From Alphaproteobacteria bacterium UBA2964 (lineage in GTDB: Bacteria > Pseudomonadota > Alphaproteobacteria > MPNO01 > UBA2964), in NCBI GenBank assembly GCA_002348425.1, contig DEBE01000249.1:1-5642 (forward strand): DNA of 5,642 nucleotides, written 5' to 3'. The notes beneath the pieces are model-generated. The model saw nothing but the letters and a program-made list of their open reading frames with translations, searched no databases and was not told the DNA's origin. This document shows, piece by piece, positions 5,423 through 5,642 of the stretch. Every line of letters begins with the position of its first letter. The first letter of the stretch is position 1. A program made the position numbers and the translations under genes.

Positions 5423-5642
5423 ATGGATCTCATGCTCCAAATAGAGGGGCTAACTAAGCGGTTTGGTTTGTTCACCGCCGTTGACAATATTAGCTTCAAT
5501 GTCAATCGCGGCGAAGTGCTCGGGTTCTTAGGCCCTAATGGTGCTGGTAAAACAACTGCTATGCGAATGGTTACCGGATTTTTGACCCCTAGTGGTGGCA
5601 CCGCCTATGTAGGGGGGCATGACGTAATTACGGCACCCTTAG
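5423..5642 (+). CDS. ABC transporter ATP-binding protein, N-terminal fragment
   Basis: The first 73 codons of an ABC ATPase that runs off the right edge. It opens with the usual first strand (M-L-Q-I-E-G-L-T-K-R-F-G at 4-15), then A19-V-D-N-I-S-F-N-V, and an intact Walker A, G37-P-N-G-A-G-K-T-T45, which binds the ATP phosphates. The following M-R-M-V-T-G-F-L-T-P-S-G-G-T at 47-60 and G-H-D-V at 65-68 are typical of ATPases of ABC-2-type exporters (CcmA/NosF/GldA-like), where the ATPase pairs with separately encoded membrane subunits. The Q-loop, signature and Walker B lie outside the window, so the subclass is inferred. In-frame ATGs at 5414, 5423 and 5432 compete; ribosome-site spacing favours 5423, while the family's usual M-L-x-I start would fit 5432. 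The good ribosome site and 195-base gap suggest a unit separate from the MFS and oxidoreductase genes. Confidence 0.9.
   Translation, partial: MDLMLQIEGLTKRFGLFTAVDNISFNVNRGEVLGFLGPNGAGKTTAMRMVTGFLTPSGGTAYVGGHDVITAPL

Noticed and set aside
5389..5601. 70-codon minus-strand open frame over the ABC gene start
   Set aside because: It is antisense to the Walker A-encoding region of a clear ABC ATPase. The Pro/Leu-rich translation is a typical shadow.

Overview
The window looks like chromosomal DNA of a free-living bacterium, probably Gram-negative and perhaps proteobacterial. That assignment is only an inference from gene content, moderate A+T-leaning composition and close gene packing; nothing in the window fixes the taxon. 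No rRNA, tRNA, CRISPR array, insertion sequence or prophage feature was seen.

Layout. (1) Positions 1-149, minus strand: the N-terminal 49 codons of a gene that reads as a class II aldolase/adducin-type protein, running off the left edge. (2) Positions 150-301: a divergent intergenic region with two overlapping perfect inverted repeats, a candidate operator. (3) Positions 302-4032, plus strand: three consecutive, mutually homologous 12-TM major facilitator superfamily (MFS) transporters. The first two overlap by ATGA and the second and third are 9 bases apart. (4) Positions 4103-5227, plus strand: an FAD-dependent oxidoreductase of the DAO fold that resembles L-2-hydroxyglutarate dehydrogenases, 70 bases downstream of the third transporter. 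(5) Positions 5228-5422: an intergenic stretch with a T10 tract and a good Shine-Dalgarno for the next gene. (6) Positions 5423-5642, plus strand: the N-terminus of an ABC transporter ATPase with an intact Walker A, running off the right edge.

How the genes may work together. The three MFS genes almost certainly form one transcription unit, and the oxidoreductase may belong to it. A transporter set beside a 2-hydroxyacid-type flavoenzyme and a divergent aldolase-family gene suggests movement and oxidation or cleavage of small hydroxylated or carboxylated compounds, but the substrate cannot be read from the sequence. All three transporters also carry a G-x3-G-P motif in TM5 that resembles the antiporter/efflux signature, so export is equally possible. 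The ABC gene is probably a separate unit.

The most notable feature is the MFS triplet. The copies are old: in the most conserved 16-residue block, copies 1 and 2 are identical in protein yet use different codons at every position that can vary synonymously except one Ile. Each copy also carries its own changes at positions the other two share or treat as hydrophobic, which suggests specialised rather than redundant transporters.
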